A DNA stretch of 40,099 nucleotides from CAVDRM01 sp963611355 (GTDB taxonomy: Bacteria; Bacillota; Clostridia; Christensenellales; Aristaeellaceae): the NCBI GenBank assembly GCA_963611355.1, contig CAVDRM010000021.1, positions 1-40,099 of the forward strand, in the 5' to 3' direction. Positions 33,382 to 40,099 of this stretch are shown one piece after another; the first letter of the stretch is position 1, and every line of letters begins with the position of its first letter. Both the position numbers and the translations under genes were made by a program. The notes beneath the pieces are model-generated. The model searched no databases, was not told the origin of the DNA, and saw only the letters and a program-made list of their open reading frames with translations.

Positions 33382-34614
33382 ATGAAGAAACTCGCAGCAC
33401 TCGTACTTGCTCTGACTGTGCTTTGTTCCGTGACCGCGTTCGCTACAGCCGAGGAGCATGAGCCTGTCACCATCGAATTCCTCTGCTGGGGCGCAGCGGA
33501 AACCACCACTTCCGATGCCTTCAATGCCATGATTGAAGGCTTCATGGCGAAATATCCGTGGATCATCGTTGAGGTGACCGAAAGTAACTACGACGGCGTT
33601 AACACCTCCCTGCTGACTCGTGTTGCCTCCGGCTCAGCGCCTGACGTTGCACAGGTTTCCAATCAGTGGGTTGCCGCTTATGTCGAAATGGATGGTGTCA
33701 TTCCGCTGGAAGAGCTGTTTGATGAAGCCACAATAGCTGATTTCTATACCGGCTCCATGGAAGGCACCGTCATCAACGGCAAACACTATTCCGCCGCTTG
33801 GATTATGCAGCCCTTCGGCCTGTACTGCAATATGGATTTGCTGACTGCTGCCGGTTATGAACATGTTCCCACGACTTGGGCTGAATACATCCAGATGGCT
33901 CGTGACGTTGCCAAACTTGGCAAGAATGCCGAAGGCAACACCGTGTATGGCCTCACTCTGGGCACTCAGGTGCTTGCAAACGCCGGCTACGGCATCCTGC
34001 CCAACATCTGGGCGCACGGCGCAGAATTCTTCGCTGAGGACGGCTCGATTGCCTTCAATTCCGAAGCAACTGTCGCAGCGTATACCGAGCTTCAGGATTT
34101 AGTAAAGGAAGGCGTCATCGCCACCGGCCTGCAGATTGTGGACAATCGTTCGCTGTTCGGCAATGGGCAGGTTGCCTTCCACATCGATGCTCCCTCTCAG
34201 GTTGCCAATTTTTCCAAGATCAATCTGGCAGTTGCCAATATTCCGGAAACCTCTACCATCACCTCCGACCATCATATCTGCGTGTTTGAAGGCACGGAGC
34301 ATCCCGAAGAATGCGCTCTGCTGGTTGACTATCTGACAGGCTCTGAAGGCATGGATCTGTACACTCAGCACAATTCCGTCATCTGCGCCCGCTACAGCGT
34401 AGAAGCCCTGCCCTATTTCCAAAATGTGGAAGGCACGACGGCTGACTTCTTTAAGATGGCTCCCACTGCCAAGTCACTGCCCGTGCAGACCTCCAGCTTC
34501 GTGGCTGCAATGGAAGCAATCGCCAAGGGCGTTCAGAGCCTGACCATCGGCTTGGAGGATCCTGCCAAGGTGGTTGCAGAGACAGCCGTAGCACTGTCTG
34601 AATACTACAAGTAA
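33382..34614 (+). CDS. Sugar ABC transporter, extracellular solute-binding protein (family 1)
   Basis: The 410-residue protein has a signal peptide (MKKLAALVLALTVLCSVTAF, then ATA) and a family 1 binding fold: TIEFLCWG, ASGSAPDVAQVSNQWVAAYV, GVIPLEELF, FGLYCNMDLLTAAGYEHVPT and TWAEYIQMA. The usual Gram-positive lipobox is not convincing because the only nearby Cys follows VL. The ATG at 33382 follows GAAAGGA; an ATG at 33370 overlaps that site. It captures a sugar or sugar acid outside the membrane for the two permeases that follow. Confidence 0.92.
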   Translation: MKKLAALVLALTVLCSVTAFATAEEHEPVTIEFLCWGAAETTTSDAFNAMIEGFMAKYPWIIVEVTESNYDGVNTSLLTRVASGSAPDVAQVSNQWVAAYVEMDGVIPLEELFDEATIADFYTGSMEGTVINGKHYSAAWIMQPFGLYCNMDLLTAAGYEHVPTTWAEYIQMARDVAKLGKNAEGNTVYGLTLGTQVLANAGYGILPNIWAHGAEFFAEDGSIAFNSEATVAAYTELQDLVKEGVIATGLQIVDNRSLFGNGQVAFHIDAPSQVANFSKINLAVANIPETSTITSDHHICVFEGTEHPEECALLVDYLTGSEGMDLYTQHNSVICARYSVEALPYFQNVEGTTADFFKMAPTAKSLPVQTSSFVAAMEAIAKGVQSLTIGLEDPAKVVAETAVALSEYYK

Positions 34615-34633
34615 GTTCTTTGCTCTTCTGTTT

Positions 34634-34667
34634 CGCGGCGGGGATGAGGTTCGCTCATCCTCCCGCG
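34634..34667 (+). other. Intra-operon hairpin between binding protein and permease genes
   Basis: CGCGGCGGGGATGAG and CTCATCCTCCCGCG pair with a small bulge around a GTTCG loop, followed by CTTTCTC. Stem-loops at this place often stabilise the binding-protein mRNA or partly stop transcription, giving more binding protein than permease. Confidence 0.6.
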
Positions 34668-34731
34668 CTTTCTCAAGGCAACACCGAGCAAATGAGGTGT
34701 GCCTCAAAATATCCCAAAGGAGGCTGCCGCC

Positions 34732-35667
34732 TTGCCAACAAAACCTGTTGTTATCAATCGTCGCCGTCCTAAAGGCCGTTCCGCAGAGAAAACTGCTGAC
34801 AATCTCTTTGGCTATGCTCTTTTATTGCCGACTTTTATCGTGTTTGCGCTCGTTATTCTCTTCCCTATCGTGAAGGGCATTGCGATGAGCTTTTATGACT
34901 ATACCTTTTTGACCATCAAAAAGGGTTCCCAATGGAACAGATTCCAAAACTACGTCACCATTTTTAATGATGGCTTTCCCGCTCAGCTCGGACGAACATT
35001 GATTTTTACCATAGGCACTGTCAGCTTGGAATTGATTATCGGTATGTGCATCGCGCTGCTGCTGAATACGAATATAAAAGGTCGCACTGTTTTCCGCTCA
35101 CTTTATCTGATGTCTTGGACGATTCCCTCTATCGTTACCGCTCTTTTGTGGTCTTGGCTCTTTAATGCGCAGTACGGATTGATTGACTATGTGCTGTATA
35201 AGCTGCATCTGATTTCAGACCCCAATATGCAATGGCTGCTCAGCCCGGACCGTGCTATGATAACCGTTATCATTGCGGTCGTCTGGCGGCAGACGCCCTA
35301 TATGCTGGTTATGCTGCTGGCGGGTCTCCAATCCATCAATATGGATTTAATCGAGGCGGCTGCCATTGACGGCGCAAATACATTTCAAACTTTCTTCCGC
35401 GTCAAGCTGCCTTCCATTAAAACGGTCATCGGCAACACGGTCATCACTTGCGTCATGGCTTCCTTCCAGCAATTCACAATCATCCGCAATATGACGCAGG
35501 GAGGTCCGATGGATAAAACAATGACTATGTCCTTGGCCACTTATCGCATTGCCTTTACCAACATGAACCTCGGCGCCGGCGCTGCAATCGGCGTGGTATG
35601 GATGTTGATTTTAGGCACGGGCATCACTCTTTACAACCACTTTACTCGACGTTTTGACGAACTGTGA
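34732..35667 (+). CDS. Sugar ABC transporter permease (MalF type)
   Basis: The 311-residue protein has six predicted membrane segments (first FGYALLLPTFIVFALVILFP) and the ATPase-contact EAA loop (EAAAIDGANTFQTFFRVKLP). I choose the TTG at 34732, eight bases after AAAGGAGG, over a GTG at 34699 that lies before that site. It forms the transport channel with the next gene's product. The permease pair is followed by dehydrogenase and dehydratase genes, implying a sugar substrate. Confidence 0.93.
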   Translation: MPTKPVVINRRRPKGRSAEKTADNLFGYALLLPTFIVFALVILFPIVKGIAMSFYDYTFLTIKKGSQWNRFQNYVTIFNDGFPAQLGRTLIFTIGTVSLELIIGMCIALLLNTNIKGRTVFRSLYLMSWTIPSIVTALLWSWLFNAQYGLIDYVLYKLHLISDPNMQWLLSPDRAMITVIIAVVWRQTPYMLVMLLAGLQSINMDLIEAAAIDGANTFQTFFRVKLPSIKTVIGNTVITCVMASFQQFTIIRNMTQGGPMDKTMTMSLATYRIAFTNMNLGAGAAIGVVWMLILGTGITLYNHFTRRFDEL

Positions 35668-35680
35668 GGAGGCTTCAGCA

Positions 35681-36520
35681 ATGATTACCAAAGAGACTTC
35701 TTTGAAAAAGTTCCTCACCTATTTCGTCATTATCGTGCTGTTGTTCTTGTTTGTATTTCCGATTTACTGGATGTTCATCTCCAGCCTGAAGGATAACAGC
35801 GTGCTGATGCGGCTGCCGCCGCAGCTATATCCGACCTTCTCGACGATGGATAGCTACAAGGCCATTTTTCGGAATGTCAAATACATGCGCTATATCGGGA
35901 ACAGTCTGATTGTCGCCAGCATTACGGTCGTCGTTGACTTGCTGTTTTCCGTATTCGCCGGTTACTCCCTGTCTCGCTTCCGCTATCCCGGACGCAAGGG
36001 CATCATGACCATCACCCTTTCGGCGCAGGTATTCCCGACGGTTGTTATTTTAATTTCTCTCTATGAATTTTTCTCCAAATTCAAGCTCATGAACAATTAT
36101 TTCGGGCTTGCGTTAGCAGATGTCGCCATGTCATTGCCTTTGTCCGTCTGGATGCTGAAGTCCTTCTGCGACAGCGTGCCACGCTCTTTGGATGAAGCGG
36201 CTCGCGTGGACGGCTGCGGTCGTTTCCGCACGATGATGCAAATCGTTGTTCCGCTTCTGAAGCCCGGTATGCTGGCTGTCGGCATCTATGCATTCTTAAT
36301 GAGCTGGGATGACTATCTGCTCGGTCTGGTCATTATGACCAAAACGCCGAAAAAGACCTTGCCTGTCGGCATCTCGGAATCCTTTTTAGGTGAATTCGGC
36401 TTTGACTATTCCGGTATGATGACCATTTCTGTTGTTGCCTCACTGCCCGTCCTGCTGCTGTTCCTGATTTTTCAAAAATACATGGTGGCCGGCTTAACGG
36501 GCGGTGCCGTAAAAGAATAA
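35681..36520 (+). CDS. Sugar ABC transporter permease (MalG type)
   Basis: The 279-residue protein has six predicted membrane segments and an EAA loop (DEAARVDGCGRFRTMMQIVV, then PLLKPG). It also has the MalG-like opening FPIYWMFISSLKDNS and SLSRFRYPGRKG. GAGGAGG lies before the ATG at 35681, 13 bp after the first permease. No ATP-binding gene follows, so a shared ATPase of the MsmX/MalK type encoded elsewhere is expected. Confidence 0.94.
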   Translation: MITKETSLKKFLTYFVIIVLLFLFVFPIYWMFISSLKDNSVLMRLPPQLYPTFSTMDSYKAIFRNVKYMRYIGNSLIVASITVVVDLLFSVFAGYSLSRFRYPGRKGIMTITLSAQVFPTVVILISLYEFFSKFKLMNNYFGLALADVAMSLPLSVWMLKSFCDSVPRSLDEAARVDGCGRFRTMMQIVVPLLKPGMLAVGIYAFLMSWDDYLLGLVIMTKTPKKTLPVGISESFLGEFGFDYSGMMTISVVASLPVLLLFLIFQKYMVAGLTGGAVKE

Positions 36521-36553
36521 ATCCAATGAATATGATAGAAAGGATTGAAGTGC

Positions 36554-37318
36554 ATGGCGGAGCATAAAAAGGCGTTGGTTTCAGGTGCAGGCGGCGGAAT
36601 CGGAAAGGGGATTGCCATCGAATTGGGCAAGGCCGGCTACGATGTGGTGGTGCATTATCACGGAAACGCCGAAGGCGCGGAAGATACCTGCCGAATGATT
36701 CGGGAAGCTGGCCGCAAAGCCTATCCGATTCGGGGCGATTTAAGCAAGTTGGGTGATGTACACAAGCTCTTTGACGAGGGTGTAAAGCTGTTGGGCGGCT
36801 TAGACCTGTATGTCAATAATTCCGGCATTACCTTAAAATCGAAATTTGAAGAAACGGATGAAGAGCTGTTTGATAAACTGGTCGGCGTGGACTTTAAGAG
36901 CGCATACTTCTGTATCCAGTCTGCGGCCAATATCATGGCAAAAATCGGTACAGGCGGAAACATTGTGGTGATTTCCTCCAGCAATGCCTTTCAGCAGGTG
37001 CCGCAAGCTTCTGTATATGGCTCCATCAAAACCGCGTTGTGCAAGCTCACTCGGCATGCTGCCGCGGAATATGCCAAGGATAATATCCGTGTCAACTGCA
37101 TTGCGCCCGGCTGGACAGCCACGCCTCGTACCTTGGCCGATGACGTAAAGGCAACCTACTCCATCATTCCGCTCAAGCGCTGGGTGCAGCCGGAAGAAAT
37201 CGGCCAAATGGTCTTGTTTTATGAATCGCCCGCAGCCGCTTCCATTACCGGCAATATCTTACTGGCCGATGGCGGCGCAACGCTTCTGGCGTACCCCGGC
37301 GAACGCTATGGGTTATAA
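36554..37318 (+). CDS. Short-chain dehydrogenase/reductase, probable sugar dehydrogenase
   Basis: The 254-residue protein has the classical SDR features: cofactor loop VSGAGGGIGKGIA, LYVNNSG (usual NNAG), catalytic Ser in VVISSSNAF, and Tyr/Lys in SVYGSIKTAL. The end is SITGNILLADGGATL. The context (sugar uptake before, sugar-acid dehydratase after) suggests oxidation of an aldose to its lactone or acid, as in glucose 1-dehydrogenase-like SDRs. The substrate cannot be read from sequence. AAAGGA lies upstream of the ATG at 36554. Confidence 0.9.
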   Translation: MAEHKKALVSGAGGGIGKGIAIELGKAGYDVVVHYHGNAEGAEDTCRMIREAGRKAYPIRGDLSKLGDVHKLFDEGVKLLGGLDLYVNNSGITLKSKFEETDEELFDKLVGVDFKSAYFCIQSAANIMAKIGTGGNIVVISSSNAFQQVPQASVYGSIKTALCKLTRHAAAEYAKDNIRVNCIAPGWTATPRTLADDVKATYSIIPLKRWVQPEEIGQMVLFYESPAAASITGNILLADGGATLLAYPGERYGL

Positions 37319-37333
37319 ACAAGGAGGAGCTTT

Positions 37334-39031
37334 ATGAAAAACAACAATTCCAATGACTGGAAGCATCCGCATAATCGGCAGGAATTGCTGCGCAGCGCAC
37401 TGCTTCAGGCAATGGGCTATACCGACATAGATATTTCCAAGCCGATAATCGGTATTGTTAATACATGGGCTGAAACAAACCCCGGCCATCTGCATTTCCG
37501 TCAGTTGGCGGAAGCCGTAAAACGCGGCGTATGGGCAGCCGGAGGTTTCCCGCTGGAAGTAAATACGCTTTCTATCTGCGAGGTCTTCTTTGACCTGTCC
37601 AGCCTGATTTATCGAAATCTGTTGTCCATGGAAACGGAAGAACTGATGGCGAGGCATCCGTTTGACGGCATTGTGCTGATCGGCGGCTGTGATAAAAATA
37701 TCCCCGCTCAGTTAATGGCGGCTGCGACTGTGGATAAGCCAACTATCTTTCTGCCCGGCGGTGCCATGCTCCCGGGTAATTATAAGGGTGAAACGCTGTG
37801 CTGCGGCACAGATACATTTAAGCTGTATAACCGTTACATTTCCGGTGAGCTTACATGGGAGCAGCTGATGGAGCGTGCAGGCTGTCTGTATGGCAGCGTC
37901 GGCGCCTGCCCCATCATGGGAACGGCGAACACCTGCCAGACCGTGGCCGAGGCACTTGGCATGGCTTTGCCCGGCAGTGCCTCCAGCTTGGGCGTATCCG
38001 CCGAAAAAATGCGCATGGCTGAAAAAACAGGCCGCCGTATCGTCGAAATGGTGGCCGAGAATCTGTGCGTCCATGATATCATCACGCCGGATTCCGTGCG
38101 CAATGCCCTCCGCGTGTTGATGGCCTGCGGCGGTTCAACCAATTTGCTGATTCACTTGAAAGCCATCATGCATCGCGCCGGCTTTGATATTGATCTGATG
38201 GAGTTTGATACAATCAGCAATGACACCCCTCTGCTTGTCAACGTCAAGCCTCACGGAGCGAATCCTGTCGGTGCTGAATTTCATAACGCGGGCGGCGTAC
38301 CTGCCGTAATGAAGGAACTGAAAAGTAAGCTGAATCTGAATTGCATGACCGTCACCGGAAAAACCGTTGGTGAAAACCTGGAAGGCGTGGATGATGCTTA
38401 CGACCGCAGCGTGATTCATGCCATCAACTCCCCAATTTCACCTGTCGGCGGTATGTGTATTCTGAAAGGCAACCTTGCGCCCAACGGTTGCGTCATCAAA
38501 CGCAGTGCTGCCACCGAGCGGTTAATGCATCATCGTGGTCCTGCCAAAGTGTTTGATGATCTATCCGTTGCGGAAAAATGGCTGGCCGACGAAAGCAGCG
38601 ATGTCGATGAGAATACGGTCATTGTTTTGCGCGGATATGGCCCCAAGGGAGCGCCTGGCATGCCGGAATTCGGCAATTATCTGCCTGTCCCGCCGAAGCT
38701 GCACAAAAAAGGCATTGATGACTATCTCCGTGTCACGGATTCCCGCATGAGCGGCGGCTGTTTCGGCTCCGTGATTCTCCATGTGTCGCCGGAATCCGAA
38801 GAAGGCGGGCCGCTGGCAGCAGTGCGTGATGGTGATATCATTCACGTTGAAGTTGATGAGAATCTGATTGAAGTGGAACTGAGCGATGAAGTCATTAAAG
38901 AACGCCTGAAGAATTTCAAACCCAAGGGGCATCCTGATATTAAGCGCGGTTTTGTCCGCAATTTCATTGATCATGTGCAGCAAGCCGATGAGGGCTGCGA
39001 CCTGGATTATTTAGCAAGAGTGGAGGAATGA
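37334..39031 (+). CDS. IlvD/Edd-family sugar-acid dehydratase
   Basis: The 565-residue protein has the family's iron-sulfur cysteines in IGGCDKNIPAQLMAAA and GACPIMGTANTCQ, plus NTWAETNPGHLHFRQLAEAV, ACGGSTNLLIHLKAI and TDSRMSGGCFGSVILHV. The GTAN motif and its neighbours place it with aldonate dehydratases (xylonate, arabinonate type) at least as well as with the branched-chain enzyme. Neighbouring dehydrogenase and aldolase genes favour dehydration of an aldonate to a 2-keto-3-deoxy acid. AAGGAGGA precedes the ATG. Confidence 0.88.
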   Translation: MKNNNSNDWKHPHNRQELLRSALLQAMGYTDIDISKPIIGIVNTWAETNPGHLHFRQLAEAVKRGVWAAGGFPLEVNTLSICEVFFDLSSLIYRNLLSMETEELMARHPFDGIVLIGGCDKNIPAQLMAAATVDKPTIFLPGGAMLPGNYKGETLCCGTDTFKLYNRYISGELTWEQLMERAGCLYGSVGACPIMGTANTCQTVAEALGMALPGSASSLGVSAEKMRMAEKTGRRIVEMVAENLCVHDIITPDSVRNALRVLMACGGSTNLLIHLKAIMHRAGFDIDLMEFDTISNDTPLLVNVKPHGANPVGAEFHNAGGVPAVMKELKSKLNLNCMTVTGKTVGENLEGVDDAYDRSVIHAINSPISPVGGMCILKGNLAPNGCVIKRSAATERLMHHRGPAKVFDDLSVAEKWLADESSDVDENTVIVLRGYGPKGAPGMPEFGNYLPVPPKLHKKGIDDYLRVTDSRMSGGCFGSVILHVSPESEEGGPLAAVRDGDIIHVEVDENLIEVELSDEVIKERLKNFKPKGHPDIKRGFVRNFIDHVQQADEGCDLDYLARVEE

Positions 39032-39035
39032 ACAA

Positions 39036-39947
39036 ATGAAACTGAAAGGTATTTGCCCGATTATTGCGACTCCTTTTACGGAAAACGGAGAAGTCGATTA
39101 CAAGAGCTTCGAAAATCTCGTGCATACCCTGTGTAAGGGCGGCTGTCAAGGCGTTACGCTGTTCGGAATTGCCGGAGAATACTATAAACTCAGCGATGAA
39201 GAGAGCTTAAAGCTAGCCAAGCTCACAACGGACATTTGCAAGCAGTATGACACGCAGTCCATCATTTCCGTTACTCTCCATGCTACGGAGCTTGCAGCAG
39301 AGCGTGCCAAGCTATACGAGGATTTGGGCGCGGACTGCCTCATGATGCTTCCTCCGTTTTTCCTGAAGCCCGGCGCTGCAGCTCTGTATGAGCATATGAA
39401 GGTCATCGGTCAGGCTGTCAGTATTCCCGTCATGGCGCAGTATGCACCCATGCAGACGGGCGTAACGATTGAGCCTTCCGTATTTGCTCGTTTAAACGAT
39501 GAATGTCCCAACATCAAATACTATAAAATCGAATGTAAGCCAGCCGGCGGCTATGTGACCGCTCTGCTCCCCCGTCTGCATGAAGATACAAGCATTTTTG
39601 TCGGCAATGCCGGCTATCAATTCATCGAATGCTTCGACCGCGGCGCTCAAGGCGCCATGCCGGGCTGCTCCATGTTTGATATTTATCTGAAGATGTATAA
39701 CGAATACATCAGCGGAGACCGCGCTGCTGCCATGGAAATTCACAGCAAATACATTTTGCCCATTCTGAACCACATCCGTCAAAATGAAGAAATGATTATC
39801 GCTTATGAAAAGCGCATTTTGATGCGCCGCGGTATCATCGCCAGTGACTATTGCCGCCGTCCCACCTTTGCTACGGACAAGTACTTTGATTCGCTGTTTG
39901 ACGAGCATTATGAGTGTGTCGCGCCCTTGTTTAAGCAGTATAAATGA
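39036..39947 (+). CDS. DapA-family 2-keto-3-deoxy-acid aldolase or dehydratase
   Basis: The 303-residue TIM barrel has Schiff-base Lys164 (KYYKIECKPAGG) and Tyr136 (MAQYAPMQTG). The carboxylate-binding loop reads FGIAGEYYKL instead of the usual GTTGE, so it is not a typical dihydrodipicolinate synthase. It starts 4 bp after the dehydratase stop. The likely role is cleavage of a 2-keto-3-deoxy aldonate to pyruvate plus an aldehyde, or dehydration toward a semialdehyde. The substrate is unknown. Confidence 0.88.
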   Translation: MKLKGICPIIATPFTENGEVDYKSFENLVHTLCKGGCQGVTLFGIAGEYYKLSDEESLKLAKLTTDICKQYDTQSIISVTLHATELAAERAKLYEDLGADCLMMLPPFFLKPGAAALYEHMKVIGQAVSIPVMAQYAPMQTGVTIEPSVFARLNDECPNIKYYKIECKPAGGYVTALLPRLHEDTSIFVGNAGYQFIECFDRGAQGAMPGCSMFDIYLKMYNEYISGDRAAAMEIHSKYILPILNHIRQNEEMIIAYEKRILMRRGIIASDYCRRPTFATDKYFDSLFDEHYECVAPLFKQYK

Positions 39948-39990
39948 TGCATATCGCACAATTTGTTCAATTAAAGAAGGTTCGTTTTTT

Positions 39991-40099
39991 ATGAACATCA
40001 TGGAGCATATCCATCAAAGCCGTGCCATCGCCATCGTGCGCGGGCTTTATCAGGGCCGGCTGCTGCGGCGTCGGCGTGGGCGGCAACCTGGTCAACAAG
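39991..40099 (+). pseudogene. KDPG/KHG aldolase-like gene with the middle missing
   Basis: From the ATG at 39991 (AGAAGG ten bases upstream) the frame reads MNIMEHIHQSRAIAIVRG, a normal KDPG aldolase N-terminus. From base 40046, in the +1 frame, it reads FIRAGCCGVGVGGNLVNK, which is the family's C-terminal phosphate-binding block. About 150 residues that should separate them are absent. Either an internal deletion inactivated the gene or the assembly collapsed here. The remainder lies outside the window. Confidence 0.65.

Noticed and set aside
1..40099. A CRISPR array or classical restriction-modification system.
   Set aside because: No regularly spaced direct repeats and no cas, methylase or endonuclease motifs were seen on either strand.

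Overview
The window looks like a chromosome segment of a low-to-mid-GC Firmicute, most likely a gut-type member of Clostridia. The evidence is SmpB/tmRNA, GatCAB, an AbrB/SpoVT-like switch protein with a zinc ribbon, DegV, a XerS-like recombinase, a DUF6273-type lipoprotein, strong AGGAGG ribosome binding sites and frequent TTG/GTG starts. The genus cannot be read from the sequence.

Region 1 (1-5316, + strand) is the late end of a prophage: tape measure protein (cut by the window edge), a small tail protein, a stub of a tail-tip gene, a small membrane protein, a holin-like protein and an NlpC/P60-LysM endolysin. It ends 88 bp from the 3' end of the tmRNA gene ssrA (5405-5749, - strand), a common phage integration target. 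smpB lies directly upstream of ssrA.

Region 2 (6400-15850) carries a lipoprotein gene (+), a XerS-like recombinase beside a 560-bp intergenic stretch with a dif-like inverted repeat, and rnhA. A macromolecular-synthesis cluster on the - strand follows: dgt, dnaG, rpoD, trmK, nif3-like and a zinc-ribbon coiled-coil protein. Most neighbours overlap or are tightly spaced, and the cluster ends at a strong terminator.

Region 3 (16055-24773, + strand) holds gatCAB with shortened GatC and GatA N-termini, a CmpB-type membrane protein, an unknown protein, surE and an AbrB-like regulator. After these comes a decayed stretch: a frameshifted secreted protein, an unexplained fragment and a multiply broken CatB/Vat-type acetyltransferase.

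Region 4 (24817-30099, - strand) is a compact shikimate operon aroB-aroA-aroC-[chorismate mutase/aroE/aroK fusion]-aroQ. All genes overlap except aroC and the fusion, which are 14 bp apart. A TetR-family regulator and a DegV protein diverge from it. The tetR leader carries a nested palindrome whose core matches the Tn10 tetO core.

Region 5 (32051-40099) is a sugar or sugar-acid utilisation cluster. A divergent LacI regulator is followed by a binding protein, two permeases, a short-chain dehydrogenase, an IlvD/Edd-type dehydratase, a DapA-type keto-acid aldolase, and a KDPG-aldolase-like gene whose N- and C-terminal coding parts are directly joined, with the middle missing. Together these fit uptake of a sugar, oxidation to an aldonate, dehydration to a 2-keto-3-deoxy acid and aldol cleavage. 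No transport ATPase is present, so a shared MsmX-type ATPase is presumed. No CRISPR array, rRNA or tRNA was seen.
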